Below are positions 27,396-35,707 of a DNA stretch of 64,000 nucleotides, piece after piece (position 1 is the stretch's first letter; the number at the start of each line of letters is the position of its first letter). The stretch is from Nocardia sp. CNY236. GTDB lineage: Bacteria; Actinomycetota; Actinomycetes; Mycobacteriales; Mycobacteriaceae. The DNA lies in assembly GCF_000482385.1 (NCBI RefSeq), contig NZ_AXVD01000007.1, positions 124,001 to 188,000 on the forward strand, given 5' to 3'. The notes below the pieces were generated by a model, which saw only the letters and a program-made list of their open reading frames with translations, made no database searches and was not told the origin of the DNA. A program made the translations under genes and the position numbers.

Positions 27396-29003
27396 ATGGC
27401 GACGAGATCGTGGTGGGGTTGGGGCACTGTCGACGAGGCGGTGACCGGCACCGAGCGTACGGCGCTGACGAGCCGGGTGGCAGCGCTGCTGCCGGAGGCG
27501 GACCTGACGGTGCACGAACCACCCGATCCGAGGTCGCTGTCGGTTCCCGCGCCCAGAGTCCTCGTGCCGGACTCGTTGGCTCGGTTGGCGTCGGACGAGC
27601 TGGGTGACCGGATTCGGCATGGCCACGGACAAGCCTTCCGCGATGTCGTGCGCAGTCTGCTCGGTCGCGTCGACTACGTCCCTGATCAGGTGATCCGCCC
27701 TCGAACCGAGCAAGACGTGATCGACGTGCTGGATTGGTGTACGAGCGCGCGGGTGGCCGCGGTGCCGTTCGGGGGTGGAACGTCGGTCGTGGGCGGCGTC
27801 GAGTTGGGTTGCGCCCCAGACTATTCCGGGACCATCGCACTGGACCTCGGCCACATGGACCGGATTCTCGAACTCGACCGCACCAGCCGTGCAGCACGAA
27901 TTCAAGCAGGAATACTGGGCCCCGCATTGGAAGCGGAGCTACGCCCGCACGAGCTCACACTGCGGCATTTCCCTCAATCGTTCGAGTTCTCCACCCTCGG
28001 CGGTTGGCTGGCTACTCGGGCCGGCGGTCACTACGCAACCGTCTACACCCACATCGATGACATGGTCGAGTCGATGAATGTGGTGACACCGGTCGGAATC
28101 AGCGCATCACTCAGGGTTCCGGCCTCCGGCGCCGGCCCTTCCCCCGACCGGTTGTTCCTCGGGTCCGAAGGCGCCCTCGGCGTGATCACCGACGCATGGG
28201 TACGGCTACAGGACCGTCCGCGATGGCGAGCCGGGGCATCGGTCGTGTTCGATGATTACGGCAACGCCGTGGCCGCTACCCGGACGATCGCTCAATCCGG
28301 ACTGTTTCCCACCAACTGCCGGCTACTGGATCCGGTGGAGGCATTCATCAACGCAGCAACCAACACGGCCGGCGGTGTACTCGTCCTCGGATTCGAGTCC
28401 GCGGACCACCCCGTCGATCAACCGATGCACCGTGCGGTGCAGATCTGCCTCGATCACGGCGGCCGCGTGCCCGACGGCATCCGCACCACCGACTCGGCCG
28501 ACACCGGGACACACACGGGAGCAGCCGACGCCTGGAGAACGTCGTTCCTGCGCATGCCCTACCAGCGCGACGCACTGGCAGCGCAATCGATGATCGTGGA
28601 GACGTTCGAAACCGCGTGCACATGGGACCGTTTCGACGCGCTGCGCGCTGCGGTGCTCGCGGCGGCGACCGCCGCATTCGAGTCCATCGGAGTAGCCGGT
28701 GTGGTGACTTGTCGGTTCACCCACGTCTATCCCGACGGGCCGGCCCCATACTTCGGCATCTACGCTGCAGGCCGCTGGGGACAGACCGTCGAGCAGTGGG
28801 ACGAGATCAAGACCGCAGTCTCGGAAGCACTTCATACCTGTGGCGCCACCATCACTCACCATCACGCCGTCGGCCGAGATCACCGCCCCTGGTACGACCG
28901 TCAGCGGCCCGAACCGTTCGCCGCCGCGCTGCAGGCGGCCAAATCCACCCTCGACCCCGCGGGGATTCTGAATCCTGGTGTCCTCATCGATCCGAGCAAA
29001 TGA
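27396..29003 (+). CDS. FAD-binding oxidase, alkyl-DHAP-synthase-like (AgpS)
   Basis: A 535-residue VAO-type flavoprotein. The FAD domain shows VIRPRTEQDVIDVLDWCTSARVAAVPFGGGTSVVGG (residues about 99-134), then FSTLGGWLATRAGGHYATVY and LFLGSEGALGVITDAWVRL. The C-terminal cap contains RFTHVYPDGPAPYFGIYA and the ending HHHAVGRDHRPWY followed by LDPAGILNPG. This matches alkyldihydroxyacetonephosphate synthases and M. tuberculosis AgpS (Rv3107c), which would exchange an acyl for an alkyl group on DHAP; bacterial substrates are not established. The ATG follows ACGGAG. It stands downstream of the tandem repeat after devS, so read-through from devS may matter. Confidence 0.88.
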   Translation: MATRSWWGWGTVDEAVTGTERTALTSRVAALLPEADLTVHEPPDPRSLSVPAPRVLVPDSLARLASDELGDRIRHGHGQAFRDVVRSLLGRVDYVPDQVIRPRTEQDVIDVLDWCTSARVAAVPFGGGTSVVGGVELGCAPDYSGTIALDLGHMDRILELDRTSRAARIQAGILGPALEAELRPHELTLRHFPQSFEFSTLGGWLATRAGGHYATVYTHIDDMVESMNVVTPVGISASLRVPASGAGPSPDRLFLGSEGALGVITDAWVRLQDRPRWRAGASVVFDDYGNAVAATRTIAQSGLFPTNCRLLDPVEAFINAATNTAGGVLVLGFESADHPVDQPMHRAVQICLDHGGRVPDGIRTTDSADTGTHTGAADAWRTSFLRMPYQRDALAAQSMIVETFETACTWDRFDALRAAVLAAATAAFESIGVAGVVTCRFTHVYPDGPAPYFGIYAAGRWGQTVEQWDEIKTAVSEALHTCGATITHHHAVGRDHRPWYDRQRPEPFAAALQAAKSTLDPAGILNPGVLIDPSK

Positions 29004-29083
29004 CGCGCAGCCGCAACAGCGGACTCGGTGTTTTCGGCGTTTTGCTGTGCGTTCTGCGTGAATGCACAGGCTAGGGTCGCGCT

Positions 29084-29614
29084 ATGCCGACAGCGACGTC
29101 GATCGACACCGGAGCCGAACATCTCGCCACCTGGATCACAGTCGTCGGGCAACGCCTACACCGGTTGCCCGAGGCGGAACCGTCTGTTCTGCTCGCGCAC
29201 GCCATGAGCGGCTTTCTCGCGATCGGGCGAGCGAGTATGACACTACTGATCACCTCTGCGAACCCAACCGATATCCGCGAGCACGACCTCGTCTTCGAAA
29301 TCACGGCCGAAGCGGAACAGCGGCTCACCGACGCCGCCACGGAGCGGATCGTCAACCAGATCACCGATCGGGGTGAACATATTCAGCAGTATCTCGGTCC
29401 TGCTGCGCTCGATGCGATGGCCAAGGCGCGCCTACGGCATTGCGCGCAGGCGACGGCGATCCATACCCGGGATCTGCTGATCGGAATCGACGACGACCCG
29501 GCGGTGCCGGGCGATATCGGCAACCTCGCTCGCGACCTCGCCACTCGGGCGAACCTCATCGCTACTGTCTACGCCGATGATCCCCACCAGGTGCTGGCGG
29601 TGTCCAGCCGTTGA
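29084..29614 (+). CDS. Hypothetical protein, 176 residues
   Basis: I do not recognise this protein. It is soluble, without signal peptide or membrane helix, mainly predicted helical, with an acidic middle part (DIREHDLVFEITAEAEQRL) and a helical C-terminal half (ALDAMAKARLRHCAQATAIHTRDLL). Codon use and G/C at third positions are like its neighbours, which supports a real gene. The ATG has no strong ribosome site; the leader is short. It lies between the FAD oxidase and the capA-like gene on the same strand (gaps of 80 and 68 bases), so a shared transcript is possible. Confidence 0.65.
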   Translation: MPTATSIDTGAEHLATWITVVGQRLHRLPEAEPSVLLAHAMSGFLAIGRASMTLLITSANPTDIREHDLVFEITAEAEQRLTDAATERIVNQITDRGEHIQQYLGPAALDAMAKARLRHCAQATAIHTRDLLIGIDDDPAVPGDIGNLARDLATRANLIATVYADDPHQVLAVSSR

Positions 29615-29682
29615 CCTCCACCTCCGCAACGCCCGACAAAGAGTGACGACACAGCAACCGCCAATCGATCGACAATGCTGGT

Positions 29683-30786
29683 ATGGCGACTGTGGTGCTG
29701 GGTGGCGACGTCATGCTGGGGCGCGGTGTGGACCAGGTTCTGCCACATCCCGACGATCCGGTACTTCACGAACGATGCGTCGATGACGCCAGAACGTATG
29801 TGGAACTGGCCGAACGTGCCAACGGAGCGTTTCCCTACCCGGTCGACTTCGGCTGGCCGTGGGGCGATGTCTTGCCCGTCCTCGCGACGATCGAACCCGA
29901 CCTGCGGTTGATCAACCTGGAGACCTCGATCACCGCCAATGGTGCGTTCGCATGTGGCAAGGGTGTCCACTACCGAATGAACCCGGGCAATGTAGCGGCT
30001 CTGAGTGTCATTTCACCGGTCGTTTGCGCACTGGCCAACAATCATGTCCTCGATTTCGGTGTTGCGGGGCTGACCGATACGCTCGAAACATTGGACGCCG
30101 CGGGGATCCGCCACTGTGGAGCAGGTGTCGATTCGGCTGCCGCCCAAGCGCCCGTGACCATGGAATTGGACGACCGACGCCGAGTGGTGATCGTCTCGAT
30201 CGCTGTGGGATCGAGTGGGGTTCCACCATCGTGGGCGGCGCGCCGCGATCGGCCGGGTGTCTGGCGAGTGGGTGATTCGCCCACCACGCGCGCCGCCGAA
30301 GAGGTGGCAGCACGCGTGGCGGCGCACAAGCGACCCGACGACGTCGCGATCGTCTCCATACATTGGGGACCGAACTGGGGTTACGGTGTGGGCCTGAGCG
30401 AGACGCAGTTCGTGCATCGGTTGCTGGATGCTGGTGTCGATCTGGTCCATGGGCATTCCGCACACCACCCGCGGCCGATCGAGATCTACCATGGCAAACC
30501 GGCCCTCTACGGGTGCGGCGATGTGATCGACGACTACGAGGGTATCCGCGGCCACGAGCGATACCGCACCGACCTGCGGCTGCTCTACCTCGCCTCCTTG
30601 GATCCCGAGCCAGCGCCTATACGGTTGATTCCGCTGCGAGTGCGGCATATGCGTCTGGAATGCGCGGACCCCGGCGAATCCCATTGGCTGTGCGCCATGA
30701 TCGAGAACATCAGCCGCGACTTCGGCACCCGCGTCACCACACGGCCAGGCGACCTGCCCATGGTGTTCGCTCCCCTGCGTCCGTGA
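29683..30786 (+). CDS. CapA-family protein (Rv0574c-like)
   Basis: A 367-residue protein of the CapA/PgsA calcineurin-like fold. GGDVMLGRGVDQ at the start holds the first metal-binding Asp; NLETSITANG, CALANNHVLDFG and SIHWGPNWGY follow in family order, and DLVHGHSAHHPRPIEIY carries late His residues. CapA proteins act in poly-gamma-glutamate capsule synthesis, but this one lacks the usual N-terminal membrane anchor and lies alone, without capB or capC. M. tuberculosis Rv0574c, a DosR-regulon gene, has the same form. The starting ATG is fixed by the GGDVML motif. The likely role is cell-surface polymer or phosphoester metabolism; the substrate is unknown. Confidence 0.88.
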   Translation: MATVVLGGDVMLGRGVDQVLPHPDDPVLHERCVDDARTYVELAERANGAFPYPVDFGWPWGDVLPVLATIEPDLRLINLETSITANGAFACGKGVHYRMNPGNVAALSVISPVVCALANNHVLDFGVAGLTDTLETLDAAGIRHCGAGVDSAAAQAPVTMELDDRRRVVIVSIAVGSSGVPPSWAARRDRPGVWRVGDSPTTRAAEEVAARVAAHKRPDDVAIVSIHWGPNWGYGVGLSETQFVHRLLDAGVDLVHGHSAHHPRPIEIYHGKPALYGCGDVIDDYEGIRGHERYRTDLRLLYLASLDPEPAPIRLIPLRVRHMRLECADPGESHWLCAMIENISRDFGTRVTTRPGDLPMVFAPLRP

Positions 30787-30822
30787 GTCCGGTCGGCTAC
30801 GGCCGGCAGTCGGCTCGACGGA

Positions 30823-31037
30823 GGTGATCTTCCTGTTACGCCAGGCATAGAAACTTGATGCTTCTATGCCTGGTGTTGGCTGCGCTCTGGGTGAACCATG
30901 AAGTCCATAAGTCCGAAGAAGAAGTTCACCCGATTCGGAGGATGCGCGATGTCCACCAAAATCATGACGATCTTCGCCGCGACCGCGATGGCCTTATCAC
31001 TGGGCTTCGTCGCAGCTCCTGCAGCATCCGCGAGCAC
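30823..31037 (+). repeat. Direct repeat, copy 1 (leader plus signal-peptide region)
   Basis: About 215 bases recur at 31651-31864 with few differences. The repeat covers an untranslated leader of about 125 bases and the first third to half of the peptide gene, including its GGAGGA site. The mature-peptide parts differ more. This is a recent tandem duplication with the mature end free to diverge. Confidence 0.85.
30841..30873. promoter_or_regulatory. 12-base inverted repeat upstream of peptide gene 1
   Basis: Perfect arms CCAGGCATAGAA (30841-30852) and TTCTATGCCTGG (30862-30873) flank a nine-base loop. The corresponding place in copy 2 (31669-31701) has a mutated left arm but an intact right arm. 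It could terminate capA transcription or bind a regulator of the peptide gene. No T tract follows. Confidence 0.55.
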
Positions 31038-31125
31038 GATGTCACCCCCGGCGGCCGCAGCCGTACCGACTCAGGGCTCGATTGCTCTGTGCTTCCCGCT
31101 CGGGAGCGTCGTCTGGTGCATCTGA
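30949..31125 (+). CDS. Small secreted two-cysteine peptide 1
   Basis: A 58-residue precursor. MSTKIMTIFAATAMALSL is a Sec signal start; cleavage is likely after the ASA at residues about 26-28. The mature part is about 30 residues, Pro/Ala-rich, ending in GSIALCFPLGSVVWCI. The last 11 residues hold two Cys eight apart, close to the C-terminus, so a disulphide ring is possible after export. GGAGGA lies seven bases before the ATG. A longer in-frame start at 30898 is not conserved in copy 2, which supports this start. No known family is recognised. A strong stem-loop at 31134 ends the unit. Confidence 0.8.
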   Translation: MSTKIMTIFAATAMALSLGFVAAPAASASTMSPPAAAAVPTQGSIALCFPLGSVVWCI

Positions 31126-31133
31126 CGTCGACC

Positions 31134-31186
31134 GAAGCCCTTGGCGTGCAGCTGTTTCGATAGGCAACCGAGCTGCCAAGGGCTTC
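31134..31186 (+). terminator. Strong stem-loop after peptide gene 1
   Basis: Perfect 12-base arms GAAGCCCTTGGC (31134-31145) and GCCAAGGGCTTC (31175-31186), with AGCT pairing inside the loop, are followed by ACTTTT. It begins nine bases after the stop codon and is the best intrinsic-terminator-like structure in the window. Confidence 0.75.
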
Positions 31187-31650
31187 ACTTTTCCCAGGCC
31201 CAGCTCGGCGGCGCTCGGCCGCCAGCGACGTTCGTGAGTGAGACCGGACGCCCGTCGGTGAGACCTGCTGCCGCGTAAGGCTACTGGCTGCGCCCCGGCA
31301 CGACGAGTGTGCCGGGGTAGAAGGCCGAATACATCGTCCATCCCCTAGGTCGTGGGCTCCTGCCACGATCGTTCTGCCCACTCTCTGACCTGGTTCCGGG
31401 AAATTCGCACCCCTACGTCACCGTCCGCCGCCGAACCGAACCACTCGGCGGCCGTGTCGACGAGGGCACCCGTGCTGTTCGAAGGCATCTCATTGCCCTA
31501 CCGAAAGCACAGTCGCGCACCCCCGGTGGCAGCGTATCGTCGCCGACGCCCCACCAAATGCGTGATGCTGACAATTTGCTGGGGTTGCTGAGAGATCTGC
31601 GGTCTGTTTCTCTCACCACAGGTGCGCGAGTGTCGGAGCGTTCGCTCGGG
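31187..31650. other. Spacer between the two peptide units
   Basis: About 460 bases without a supported gene. A GC-rich hairpin with perfect arms CCCCGGCA (31293-31300) and TGCCGGGG (31310-31317) is the only clear structure. Short frames present here lack ribosome sites. Confidence 0.5.
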
Positions 31651-31864
31651 GGTGATCTTCCCGTTACGCCCAGCGCAGAAACTTGATGTTTCTATGCCTG
31701 GTCTTGGCTGCGCTCTGGGTGAACCATGAAGTCCATAAGTCCGAGGAAGAGTTCACCCGATTCGGAGGATGCGCGATGTCCACCAAAATCATGACGATCT
31801 TCGCCGCGACCGCGATGGCCTTATCGCTGGGCTTCGTCGCAGCTCCCGCGGCTTCCGCCAGCAC
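31651..31864 (+). repeat. Direct repeat, copy 2 (leader plus signal-peptide region)
   Basis: Second copy of the repeat at 30823-31037. A one-base difference upstream of the ribosome site changes the frame of the leader, whereas the peptide frame itself is kept, so selection acts on the peptide and not on any upstream frame. Confidence 0.85.
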
Positions 31865-31964
31865 GACCTCAGCGCCGGCTTCCACAGCAGCCACATCGGC
31901 CACACCAGCCCTGGGTTCGGTCATTCTGTGCTTCCCGTTCGGCAGCGTCGTTTTCTGCTTCTAG
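31776..31964 (+). CDS. Small secreted two-cysteine peptide 2
   Basis: A 62-residue paralogue of the peptide at 30949. The first 29 residues are nearly identical (signal peptide), followed by a Ser/Thr/Ala/Pro linker that differs, and a conserved end GSVILCFPFGSVVFCF. The pattern C-F-P-[LF]-G-S-V-V-[WF]-C-[IF] is shared and the rest of the mature part is not, so the C-terminal ring is probably the working part. The start has the same GGAGGA site. The role could be a signal, a surface-active peptide or an antimicrobial; none is shown by sequence. No immunity or export gene is apparent nearby. Confidence 0.8.
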   Translation: MSTKIMTIFAATAMALSLGFVAAPAASASTTSAPASTAATSATPALGSVILCFPFGSVVFCF

Positions 31965-32036
31965 ATCGCAGCGGGGGCGGTGACCGAAACCGCACATGAT
32001 CTTCGCGGTCGTCCGCCGCGTAACGACGAGCGCTGC

Positions 32037-32070
32037 GGCAGGCGAAGGACCGGTAGGCCCTTCGCCTGCC
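32037..32070. terminator. Bidirectional stem-loop after peptide gene 2
   Basis: Perfect 12-base arms GGCAGGCGAAGG (32037-32048) and CCTTCGCCTGCC (32059-32070) lie between the plus-strand peptide gene and the convergent minus-strand membrane gene, where a shared terminator is expected. Confidence 0.7.
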
Positions 32071-32112
32071 ACAGACCAAGCTGTTCGGCCCGGCGACCGC
32101 GCAGCGGCCGGT

Positions 32113-32394
32113 TCAGCCGACCAGCGCGTTCATAATGGCGCCGGCACTGGTGGCGATCAGCCCGCCCAGCATGCCGCCGGCGACCATCTTCGCCGATGCA
32201 AGAGGGCCGCCCTGCCACTTCTCCCAGGCGAATTTTCCTCCTGCGTAGGCGATTCCGGTGACGCCTGACAGAATCGCGAACCAGCTGAAATAGCGCACCA
32301 ACTGCAGGATCTTCTCCGAGCTGGGTGGAGCTTCGGGGACGGGGTCGTATACCTGAGCCATCAGGAAACCATCGACTGCTGTAGGGATCATCAT
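32113..32394 (-). CDS. Small two-helix membrane protein, unknown
   Basis: A 93-residue protein with a short soluble start, a Pro/Glu-rich stretch (DPVPEAPPSSEK), a first hydrophobic segment (WFAILSGVTGIAYAGG, about 38-53), a basic/aromatic turn (KFAWEKWQGG), and a second segment rich in Gly and Ala (VAGGMLGGLIATSAGAIMNAL, about 70-91). The Gly-rich helix resembles pilin-like or holin-like small proteins, but I cannot assign a family. The paired ATGs at 32394 and 32391 follow GGAG. It is convergent with the peptide genes and may be unrelated to them. Confidence 0.6.
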   Translation of the reverse strand: MMIPTAVDGFLMAQVYDPVPEAPPSSEKILQLVRYFSWFAILSGVTGIAYAGGKFAWEKWQGGPLASAKMVAGGMLGGLIATSAGAIMNALVG

Positions 32395-32571
32395 GGTGAT
32401 CTGTCTCCGTCACGGTCCCACAGGGCAAGTTATACATAATCGCTATGACAATCGAAGTATCGCGACCCCCACACCATCCGTCAACCCACGGCCGATCCGA
32501 GCACGCCTGGAACAGCGGTCTTCACCGCAGACCACACCCTGGCAGCCGAGCCGATTCTCCTGTGCGCAAGC

Positions 32572-33768
32572 TCAGAAGAACGTCCCCGAGAACGGTGCTG
32601 TGTCCGTGCCGAACAACGCGTCGGCGGCCGTGATCGCACCAGGTCGATGCTCGGCGACCCGGCCCGCGAACGACAGGTCACGCCATGTCGTCCCGCCGAG
32701 GTATACCGCCCCGAGTTCCACGATTCCCGCCGAGATGTCCGGGGAGTGCCGTACTCGATGCACCCCGTCCGGGGAAATCCGATAGCAGCCGGAGTTGTCC
32801 GGCAGGATCGAGTCCTCGATCTCCACCACAACTGGCGATGCCTCCCGGTAGGTGCGTCGAGACAGAGCTTGAGTGACGTCGATCACTCGTAGCCAGGTCT
32901 CATCGGCGATCGACATCATCCGCACCGCACGCTCGTCGGCGAACAGGTGGCGCAACGGGCTGTCGAGTGGGGCGACCGGGAACACGACGGTATCGACCAA
33001 GTCGATCGAGAGCAGATGGCGCATCAACCCCCGGTACGCCGCGGGGGTGGTGGCGACGAAATCGTTGACCACCAGTCGTCGGTTCGGCTCGGTCAGCCAC
33101 ATCGGCGAGTCGGCCGGTTGGTAGCACACGAAACCGTCCTCGGCGCCGTCGGGTCCGTGTACCAGAACGAATCCGAGGTCGGAGTGCTGCGCCTGCTGTC
33201 GTAGCCACCACCGGTCCGGTCGGCTGATCGCGCCGGGCCAGCGAACATCGGCCGTGGCATAGATTCGTGGAAGCAGCTTCCACGCTACGGTGTCCTCGAC
33301 GAAGCGCACCGGGCCGGCCTCGGCGACGGTGTCCCGTAGCCGCGCCGTACGGCGCTGCACCTCCAACCGCGCGAACGAACTGGCGATGCCATAGCCGAAT
33401 CGCTCGTAGATCGAGCCTTCCGAGGCGCGCAACGTGGCCACCACTTCGCCGCGCTCGGCGATGTCGATCAGTTGACGACGCACCAGCGCCGAGAGCACCC
33501 CTTGGCGCGTGTGAGTGGGGAGCACGCCGACATGGCTGACCGCCGCCTGTGGGACTCGCGCCCCACCAGGGACCACCAGCCAACCGGCATAGGACTCGAC
33601 AGTACCGACCAGGTCGCGATCGATATAGGCGCCCAGAACGCGTCCCGGCTCCGAAAATTCCGCAACTGTCGGCGGCAATGGCGGGAGGCCAACCATCGCC
33701 ATCCGGAAAATCGTGAGAGCGGAACGGATGTCTTCCGGGGTGCGCAGGCGCTGTACGTGGATGGGCAT
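32572..33768 (-). CDS. Eis-family N-acetyltransferase
   Basis: A 398-residue enzyme of the Eis type: two GNAT domains and a C-terminal SCP2-like domain. VSHVGVLPTHTRQGVLSALVRRQL (residues about 78-101) carries the acetyl-CoA loop; SEGSIYERFGYGIAS holds the conserved Tyr used as general acid; and the protein ends in SGTFF, giving the C-terminal Phe carboxylate used as base in Eis. Length matches M. tuberculosis Eis (about 400). Members acetylate lysines and aminoglycoside amines, so intrinsic aminoglycoside tolerance is possible but not proven. Monocistronic by spacing. Confidence 0.93.
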   Translation of the reverse strand: MPIHVQRLRTPEDIRSALTIFRMAMVGLPPLPPTVAEFSEPGRVLGAYIDRDLVGTVESYAGWLVVPGGARVPQAAVSHVGVLPTHTRQGVLSALVRRQLIDIAERGEVVATLRASEGSIYERFGYGIASSFARLEVQRRTARLRDTVAEAGPVRFVEDTVAWKLLPRIYATADVRWPGAISRPDRWWLRQQAQHSDLGFVLVHGPDGAEDGFVCYQPADSPMWLTEPNRRLVVNDFVATTPAAYRGLMRHLLSIDLVDTVVFPVAPLDSPLRHLFADERAVRMMSIADETWLRVIDVTQALSRRTYREASPVVVEIEDSILPDNSGCYRISPDGVHRVRHSPDISAGIVELGAVYLGGTTWRDLSFAGRVAEHRPGAITAADALFGTDTAPFSGTFF

Positions 33769-33874
33769 GGGTCCGATCTTGCCGGACTCGATACCGCAAC
33801 CCAGATCATTTCCCGGCCCGCGACACCGGTGTGATCACGGCTTTGCAAAGACCCGCCCCGACATCACAGCGCTG

Positions 33875-35152
33875 TTACGGGGACGCTGCGGGCGCAGATG
33901 GCAGCCTCGCGCGGCGACTCACTGTCGCACGCCGGCCACCGACCAGGTACGCCACGACCAACAGGACACTGAACCAGACATAAGTGTTGCCGACGATGTG
34001 CTGCCAGGGTGTCCAGTCGAACTCGCGGCTGTCATCGGCGGGCTGCCAGTTGTGCGGACCGTACACGAACACGGCCGTCGCGACAGCGGACAGCGCCCAC
34101 CAGCCGACCGCCCGCTGGCGCGGAAGGCGGGTCGCGTAGGCCACGAGGGCGAACAACGCGGGTGCGATCCAAACCCAGTGGTGCGACCAGGAGATCGGCG
34201 AGATCAGCAGGGTGAACACCGCGTTGATGGCCAAAGCCAGCGCGGGCAGGTCGGCAGCTCGACGCATCGCCGCGACCGACAGCGCCAGCAACAGGGCGCC
34301 GAGTGTCAGCCATATGCCGGTGAACGCGAACTCGGGTACCTGGAACCGAGCAAATACCGCCTGAATGGATTGGTTGGTAGCAAACGGCGAGCCACTCAGG
34401 CTCGATGCACCACCGCCGCCACTGAACCAGTAGGCTATCGATTCGCTCGGTAGTAGCACGAAGGCGAGCGCAGTGGCCACCGTTCCGCTGACTGCCGCAG
34501 TACCGGCTGCCCGATAGTCGCGACGCACCAGGAAGTAGAGTACGAAAGCCGCGGGCGTCAGCTTGATTGCAGCGGCGATACCGACCAGCATTCCCCGGCG
34601 CCAACGTGGCTTGTGTGCCAGGCAGTCGGCGGCGACCAATGCCATCAGCAACAAGTTGACCTGGCCGAAGTCCAAGTTTTCGCGAACTGGCTCCAGCAGC
34701 AGCGCCACCGGAGCGGCGCACGCAGTGGCCCACACAGCCATCCTGCGCTGCGACTTCTGCGGCCAGACCCGACGCGCAACCAGGTAGAGCGTGAGCGCGA
34801 GCGCAGCCAGCGACAATACGAAGAAGCTCGGCGCGGCCACGCTCCAGGGCAGAAACGCGAACAGTCCCAAGGCAAGCGCGGCGAACGGTGGGTAGATGAA
34901 CGGCAGTTTGTTTCCGATGGTGGTCGGCGGCAACTCCTCGTACATATCGCCGCCGTCGAGCATCGCCTCGACCCCCAGTCGATACACCTGCAAGTCGATG
35001 TAGGAACCGGTGATCTTTTCGATCGGCCACACTGGCATCAGCAGAACGTAAGCCGACAGTGCGACTGTGATGGCGGGCACAAGCCAGGCCACCCGCGGGA
35101 GTCGATGATTGTGGACGATCGGTCTTTCGGCTTCGACGCTGACACTACTCAT
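33875..35152 (-). CDS. Polyprenol-phosphate-mannose-type glycosyltransferase (GT87)
   Basis: A 425-residue membrane enzyme with about ten hydrophobic segments. YIDLQVYRLGVEAMLDGGDMYE (residues about 51-72) contains the catalytic Asp of the GT87 family, and LPFIYPPFAALAL is the second conserved stretch. Mycobacterial relatives include PimE and other alpha-1,2-mannosyltransferases that work on the outer face of the membrane in lipomannan and PIM synthesis. The acceptor cannot be predicted. The ATG at 35152 agrees with the family start. It diverges from the ankyrin gene. Confidence 0.88.
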   Translation of the reverse strand: MSSVSVEAERPIVHNHRLPRVAWLVPAITVALSAYVLLMPVWPIEKITGSYIDLQVYRLGVEAMLDGGDMYEELPPTTIGNKLPFIYPPFAALALGLFAFLPWSVAAPSFFVLSLAALALTLYLVARRVWPQKSQRRMAVWATACAAPVALLLEPVRENLDFGQVNLLLMALVAADCLAHKPRWRRGMLVGIAAAIKLTPAAFVLYFLVRRDYRAAGTAAVSGTVATALAFVLLPSESIAYWFSGGGGASSLSGSPFATNQSIQAVFARFQVPEFAFTGIWLTLGALLLALSVAAMRRAADLPALALAINAVFTLLISPISWSHHWVWIAPALFALVAYATRLPRQRAVGWWALSAVATAVFVYGPHNWQPADDSREFDWTPWQHIVGNTYVWFSVLLVVAYLVGGRRATVSRRARLPSAPAASP

Positions 35153-35306
35153 CCGCTGCGACTATACCGACCGTAGTTTCCCCGATCTCCACATGGGACA
35201 TCGCGCCGAGATCGCCGAGACGGCCTGCCATACTCTGCCTTTCAGAACCGTCCCATGCCAGGTGACGCTGCGGGATGACAGTCGAACGACCGAAAGGAAT
35301 GGGCCG

Positions 35307-35699
35307 GTGACCACCGATGACATCGATCCCGAGTTGATCGCGCTGGCCGGCAAGGTGTTCGACCTGGCTCGGCACGGCGATACCGAAAGGTTGGCCGCCT
35401 ACGTGGATGCGGGCGTGCCCGTGGACCTCACCAACGAGGCGGGCGACACGCTGCTCATGCTCGCCGCATACCACGGTCACCCGAGCTCCGTCGCAGTGCT
35501 GGTGGAGCGGTCGGCAGACCCGAACCGCACCAACGACAGGGGGCAAACCGCCTTGGCCGGGGCGGTGTTCAAAGGCGAGTCCGACATCGTGCGTCTGTTG
35601 GCCAGCGCAGGAGCCGATCCCGATGCAGGTACCCCGACTGCTCGTGAAGCAGCCGCGATGTTCGGGCGGGAGGACCTGCTCGAACTGTTCGACCACTGA
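35307..35699 (+). CDS. Ankyrin-repeat protein
   Basis: A 130-residue soluble protein with about three ankyrin repeats: DTLLMLAAYHGHPSSVAVLVERSADPN (about 50-76), GQTALAGAVFKGESDIVRLLASAGADPD (about 81-108), and a shorter last one. The sequence is well kept and acidic. The GTG at 35307 follows GAAAGGAA. Small single-module ankyrin proteins like this are common in actinobacteria and act through protein contacts; the partner is unknown. It converges on the flavoprotein gene after eight bases. Confidence 0.88.
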   Translation: MTTDDIDPELIALAGKVFDLARHGDTERLAAYVDAGVPVDLTNEAGDTLLMLAAYHGHPSSVAVLVERSADPNRTNDRGQTALAGAVFKGESDIVRLLASAGADPDAGTPTAREAAAMFGREDLLELFDH

Positions 35700-35707
35700 A
35701 CACCGCA

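Noticed and set aside
30855..31163. 102-codon frame starting in the peptide leader repeat
   Set aside because: In the duplicate copy a one-base difference breaks this frame, while the secreted-peptide frame is kept.
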